A stretch of 64,000 nucleotides of DNA from Campanula takesimana (Eukaryota; Streptophyta; Magnoliopsida; Asterales; Campanulaceae): NCBI GenBank assembly GCA_026119855.1, contig JAOWBW010000027.1, forward strand, positions 2,768,623 through 2,832,622, read 5' to 3'. Of this stretch, positions 58,680 through 64,000 are shown one piece after another (positions within the stretch are counted from its first letter, which is position 1; every line of letters starts with the position of its first letter). The notes beneath the pieces are model-generated. The model did no database searches. It was given only the letters and a program-made list of their open reading frames with translations, and was not told where the DNA came from. The translations under genes were made by a program, and so were the position numbers.

Positions 58680-59807
58680 GTAACTAAAATGAGTCTTGTG
58701 AGTATGAAGAAAATAAGACTTTAGTTGTGAGCATGAGATGTGGGTCCGTCTAGACCCTGTTTAAGGGCTTTGAAAAGCTAAGCCCGGCTCTGATTTCCTA
58801 ACGGCCGCCTAACTGAGCATGAGATATGAGTCTCATTTATAAAGTATTGATAAAGTAGTAGTATGAAATTTCTTTTTTACACTTTCCAATAGAATAATTA
58901 AAATGAAAAAATGAAAACTTTTCAATAAAGGAAAAGGGAATTAAATTCATCATTTCTAAACGTAAACCGTTATTTCCTTGAAATAGTAAAACTGTTACAT
59001 TCTTAAATTTAAAAAGGGTAAAAATGAACCCATGTCATACGCTTCACCAGTGGATCAAGTGTTGGATTTTGATACGCTTTTATTGGATTCAATTGGAACT
59101 CATTTCAAATTAACATATATTCCGTCATTAATCTACCAACAAAATAAACATACCGAAAAAATAACTTAATCACCATCTTGTTTTTTTTGGTATTGACTCT
59201 CCAAACTAAACAGATCGCAAGAAATATTTAAGCAAAACCAATCCAGCACAAGAACGATAATTAAAGCAAACAAATACAAAAGAACACATGAAATTGTTTA
59301 CCTAGTTCGTCAATTCGATTGACTGCATCTAGAGGCACTATCAAGCCAGGATTTTGCATTATAATATGTTAATATAGAGTTACAACAAATTTGAGGGCCG
59401 AACTTTGCTTATATACTAACTCTAGAATAAGTCCAAACCGTAGACAGAAAAGAATCCCGAAATCAGAAGAATTTGGCCCATCAGCCCGAAGAGCGGTCGC
59501 GCCTTTTTGCGCTATCTCATTTCGTCAAAGTAGGTCAGGCCTTTTCAACAAGCGATGTCGCGCTTTTCCTGAAAAGTGCCCTTCGAGCTTTTTTTCTTCT
59601 TTTTTTGATCGCTAGTTACCGGTTGGTACTCTGCTCCAACAATCCAACACCACAACAGATGAACTATTACTTAAAAAAATGGTTTTTTTCTATTAATCAA
59701 TGCTTTAAAGCTATTACAAGAATGCACTTGAAAGAGCTTTGAGTGAGGATTGAACTTCTGACCTTTCATATCGAAAGTAAACCGAATGCCGATTAATTTA
59801 AAACTCT
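58680..59807. other. Intergenic, no supported gene
   Basis: AT-rich except for a GC-richer stretch at about 59460-59590. No gene recognised. Confidence 0.4.
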
Positions 59808-59816
59808 TTAGCACTG

Positions 59817-59951
59817 GAGGAAGTCTTGTGTGAGACAGTCTCACACGTGAGACGGGTCTTGTTGAGAGAGAAAATGGGCTTGCCCCGCCCCACCCATAAG
59901 AGGAAAACCATTTACTCTCTCAATAAGACCCGTCTCACACAAGTTTTTGTC
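59817..59951. mobile_element. MULE family with GACAAAAACTTGTGTGAGA end, 135-bp MITE copy
   Basis: Perfect 9-bp duplications TTAGCACTG (59808-59816, 59952-59960). The right end, inverted, is GACAAAAACTTGTGTGAGAC, as in 36767. The left arm repeats GAGACGGGTCTTGTTGAGAG. Confidence 0.85.
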
Positions 59952-60477
59952 TTAGCACTGATGAATTGATACACCAGTTCCTTATCGGCCATTTGGAAGG
60001 AGGTAGGAAAGGAAGGAGAAAATCAAGCTTAAAAGATTTGTTGCTCCTTAATGCAAGGGGGAAAGTACAGACAGACCAGCTAATTAACTTGATTAAATTA
60101 GAACATATCCCATTTTCCATGAAATATAAAATATTAAAAACATTATTATAAACAAATTATTTAGTGATTTATTTACTTACTAGTTGGTGCAAAAATTTGA
60201 TAAAATAAATGTGGAGAGTCGCCGACAGTGGGTTGAAAGGAAAGAGTGAGGAATAAGAGGTAGGGTCTTGGATTGGGTCCCACATTGAACTGGGATTAAT
60301 TAATTGGTGTCAAAATGTGAATGGTACAAGTTACACGTGCAATAAGTTACTCTATTTTGGACTTGCTTGTAGACAATCAAATCTTTGGCTTTCAACTCTG
60401 CACGAATGTGTGTTTTTTTCACTGGATTCGGATATGGAACGATGATGCTAATTTTTATCTCATGAAAAATGTTTGTT

Positions 60478-61205
60478 CACTTTGTAAAAAACGTGTTTTA
60501 CACTAACTATGTGTAAAACGTGTTTTTCAAATAACGGCTTAAGAGGGATTAAAAGACGCGGTGGCAATTTTGTAAATAAGTGGAACTCATGGAAATCTCA
60601 GCGGGCACATTTTAAAACAAGAGGAGGCATTTTTCAATACTTCACAGCAGGCATATTTTAACTCTAGAGGAGGCACTTTTTTAGAGCAGGCATGTTTTAA
60701 CTCTAGAGGAGACACTTTTTTTTAACTTTTAACAGTGCCTTTTTTGAGAAAAAATAAGTGCCTGCTCTAGTTAAAAAATGTGCCTCCTGCAGTTTCAAAA
60801 CATGCCTCCTCCAGTTTCAAAACATGCCTCCTGAGATTTTTTTGAACTTTTAACAGTCTTTTTTAAAGAAAACAAATGTCTGCTCTAGTTTAAAAATGTG
60901 TCTCCTGCAGTATGAAAATATGCCTCCTCCAGTTAAAAAAAATGCTTACTTTAAAATTTAGAAGTGCCTTTTTGAAAAAAATGTCTGTTATAGTTTTACA
61001 AAGTGCCTGATGTGGAGTTCAAAAATATGTCTCCTTCAGTTTCATAATATGCCTCCTGCAGTTTAAAAATATGTCTCCTGAGATTTCATAAGTTTCAAAT
61101 ATTTACACTTATGCCACCGCGTCTCTTAAACCCTACATGCCGTTATTAATAAAACACGTTTTACACTAAGCCTAGTGTAAAATGCGTTTTACAAGAGACT
61201 TACTC
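60478..61205. mobile_element. MULE-type foldback element with internal minisatellite
   Basis: Perfect 9-bp duplications ATGTTTGTT (60469-60477, 61206-61214). Inverted arms contain GTGTTTTACACTAACTATGT and GACGCGGTGGCA. The 60600-61080 interior is a degenerate repeat of GCCTCCTGCAGTTTCAAAA, inverted in the left part. Confidence 0.8.
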
Positions 61206-61321
61206 ATGTTTGTTTTATTTTCTTTTTTTTTTCCCTTTATTTTTGTACAAAAGGAAAAAAGAATAAAATGTTTTCATTTTGTTTAACTTTCATCTTACTG
61301 GGGAGACCATATTTATCATTT

Positions 61322-62316
61322 GACAAAAACTCTTAAGCGAACAGCACAGCCCGTCTCATCCATGAGACGGGTTTTTTTGACCCGCCTGACCCGTCCCATT
61401 GAACCAGCCCTATGACCCAGGAGTCGACCCTGCCACGTGGCAGTCCCTCATAGGCCAAAAAAAAATTTTTTTTTTTTTGCTTTTTTTAAATTTTTATATT
61501 ATTTTTTTTTTTGGGTTTTTTTTCGGTTTGTCAAAAGTAATAGTTACTATAACTTAATTTAATGACTGTATACATATAAAGTAACAGTTTGTATACATAA
61601 AGTAATACATATATACAGAAAAGTAACAGTGTTTTTTTCTATGTTTTCTTCGTTTGCCAAAAGTAATACTTATTACAACTAAAATGTAACGAACGTATTA
61701 CTTATATGTAATAATGTTTATACATAATTGTAACACATATGTATAGAAAAAGTAATAATTCAACCATTTACATTGTTAGAGCTAAAAACACTTGATTAGT
61801 GTTACATATAAAAGTATTACATTATCTATAGAAATATGTTATAATTTTTTTTATTAAAGTGTTACATTTACTTGTACAAACAATTACATTCGTATATACG
61901 AGTTGTTACTTTTCAAATGTTACTTTCTTTCAAAAAATTAAATCAAAATACACAATATTTTACATTTTTGCAAAAGCATTATTACATTTCAGTATAAATG
62001 ATAATTACATTTAGATATTGTTTGGGTTACATGTAATTATAGTTAGTATTACATTTGAAAAAATGGGTAAAACGAGCTTTTGTTTTTGTAAAACAGGTGT
62101 TACGTTTACTTATGAACAATGTTACTTTATATGTATACAGTCATTACATTAAGTTATGGTAACTATTACTTTTGGTAAACGACGGAAAAGCCGAAAAAAA
62201 TATATAAAAACTCAAAAAAAAAAAAAAAAAATTGGGGACCTATGGGAGGATGCCACGTAGCGGGTCATGCCCCATGGGATGAGACGGATCCCCTTGTTCT
62301 CATGGGAGACCACCTC
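61322..62316. mobile_element. MULE family with GACAAAAACTTGTGTGAGA end, copy 2
   Basis: 9-bp duplications TTATCATTT / TTATTATTT (one mismatch; 61313-61321, 62317-62325). The left end starts GACAAAAACT and the right end GTTCTCATGGGAGACCACCTC matches copy 1. Same interior with CCACGTGGC and repeated TTACATTT / AAAGTAATA motifs. Confidence 0.85.
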
Positions 62317-62325
62317 TTATTATTT

Positions 62326-64000
62326 TTGCTACCATACTAATTTACTGTTTTCCGTTTCTTAATACAAAAATTACATTTTTACTTAAATACAAAAGGTAAT
62401 AAAATACTAATATATACTGTATGTAGAATTATTATAGATGGAAAATAAATTGTGAGTATGAAAAGTATGGTAGCATTTGCAAGTGAAACTCATAAATTAA
62501 GTGTATAAGTATGAAATGGGGTAGATCTATTAAAAATAAGGTCAATCGACATTTTGAACAACTGTACTTTGATGAATCTTAGCTTTTCATAATTATTGTT
62601 TTTTTTAACCGTGTTAATCACTCTAATTAAAATACACGTTTGCTTTTTTCACACTTACTTCGACCTCCCCTCCCGCTCTTTTTCCCTTACTCTCCCCTCC
62701 CTGAAATTCGGCCCTCCACTTCCCCGACCTCGTGTCCTCGGGTTCTTCTTCTCAGTGTATGTTCCCAAACACAAATTTTTCAAAGGTTATAGTTAATAGT
62801 CCTTGGTTGTTAAAGTCGTACTCCTCTTTGACTTAGACGAAAGCTTCTTGGAGAATGCATAGCGGGCAGCGAATAAACTGTAATGGTCACTATGGTGGTC
62901 ATGCAAAGGGGATGAAGCAGGGCGTCGGAATTCGTTGCAACAAATTGGTCGGTGATAATTGAGAGAGATTGAGACATGACGAGAGTAAGATCTATCTGGA
63001 TTCGATCGACGTGGATTCGCCACGTAATATCCACACAAGACTCCTCTTTGTTAACTTTGGGTTAGTTTTCATCTTTTCTAACTTTTGTTAACTTTCTTAA
63101 CATTTTTGGATGAAATTAGGGTGTTTGGGCGAATTAAACGCGTATCATATTAAAGTGGTTAAAACTACTAAAAGATAAGAGTGGTGAAAAGCGAAGGTTC
63201 ATTAAAGTATACGGTAATAGTTTAAAATGTCGATTGGCAAAAAATGAATAAAGAGTAAATATTGTAGGAAAATGACTTAATGTGACACCTATAAAAAAAA
63301 TTGTGCCAATTGATATGGATGGAAGGTGTATTAATTTTTGGTGCTTACTATCATCATTGTTTGTCAACTTAACTCAAATATAGAAAAAGTCATGACAAAA
63401 AAATTATAATTGAAATTAAGGATTTATTAATAATAATTTTAAAATTTTCTAATGATAATTAAATTTTAAATAAAATGTAGTTAAAATATAAATAAAGTAA
63501 TTAAATTTGAATTACCACGCTATTGTTGAGTCAGAGGAAGTGATTAAAGAGTTGGTATCCAAAATCCCATCAAAAAACAGAAAAACATCCAAATAGTCTC
63601 AAAAAATAAATTTAAATAGCCTCAAAAATACATCCAAAATATTTTTCTGTCATTTTATTTTCTTGAAGATAAAATATTTTTCTTGACAAATAAAAAATGT
63701 AATAAATGAAAAATATTTTGCGACAGCACGAGGGGCAACCAAATAAAAGTACGATTTTGTACAATATCACCAGTGCTAAGCATATTAAACAATATCACCA
63801 GTGCTAAGCATATTAAAATTTGGACCCATACAGCCTGTGTTATGGCCAGTAATATCTTTTAATTTGGACACCCCAACTGCCTTTTTTCATTTTGGTCAAC
63901 CTTTTTTTATTTTTTATTTTATTTATTGCATTTTTGTTTGATTGAATTGATGTTCTTGGCCAAAGAAATTTCAATAATTGTAGGTCCTTGATTTTATTCA
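62326..64000. other. Right flank, no supported gene
   Basis: AT-rich. Short frames at 62596-63038 and 63134-63367 overlap on both strands or lack any domain. Tandem duplication at 63762-63817. Confidence 0.4.
63762..63817. repeat. Perfect tandem duplication of 28 bp
   Basis: Two identical units starting CAATATCACCAGTGCTAAGC. Confidence 0.95.

Noticed and set aside
62793..63038. 81- and 74-residue minus-strand frames
   Set aside because: Two overlapping frames, no domain, no start context or splice partners; not supported.
1..64000. CRISPR array, prokaryotic operon or phage system
   Set aside because: No regularly spaced repeats with unique spacers; introns and eukaryotic transposons throughout.

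Overview
This is AT-rich plant nuclear DNA, almost certainly from a eudicot. It has spliced genes with GT-AG introns, dozens of Stowaway-type MITEs (CTCCCTCCGT termini, TA duplications), long-LTR Ty3/gypsy and Tat/Ogre-like retroelements, TRIMs, hAT and Mutator-like elements (MULEs), a Helitron and a tRNA-derived SINE. The sequence alone does not settle the species. A run of exactly 100 N (33955-34054) marks an assembly join.

Three host genes can be supported, all on the minus strand. (1) 1026-14724 is an 18-exon gene for a 795-residue DENN-domain protein (putative Rab guanine-nucleotide exchange factor) with an extra intron in its 5' UTR; its introns are full of MITEs. (2) 35288-36318 is the 5' half of a beta-expansin gene (three exons). 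The exon or exons for its C-terminal carbohydrate-binding domain are not visible and may lie in or beyond the N gap. (3) 56770-58074 is a complete two-exon U/P-type cyclin gene (CYCU2-like, 225 residues).

The rest is mostly layered transposons. From left to right: a MULE (16666-20759) split by a Helitron that carries its own MITE; a truncated MULE; Tat/Ogre-like LTR material holding a TRIM remnant (21414-25895); a minus-strand gypsy element (25896-29832) cut by a plus-strand gypsy element (29833 to the gap); a 1.1-kb foldback element in an expansin intron; a MULE family with GACAAAAACTTGTGTGAGA-type ends (three copies, each with a 9-bp duplication); a SINE split by a hAT element that is itself split by a MULE (43128-45813); a Stowaway split by a hAT element that carries a gene fragment (47674-49399); a complete TRIM whose primer-binding site is the target of a MULE (50390-53072); a small hAT MITE, a solo LTR and a Tourist-like MITE (53349-54740).

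No operon, CRISPR array, rRNA or intact tRNA gene was seen. The three genes have unrelated functions and form no evident pathway. The unusual content is the order of transposon insertions, which can be read from intact target-site duplications, and several places where a transposon touches a gene-processing signal.
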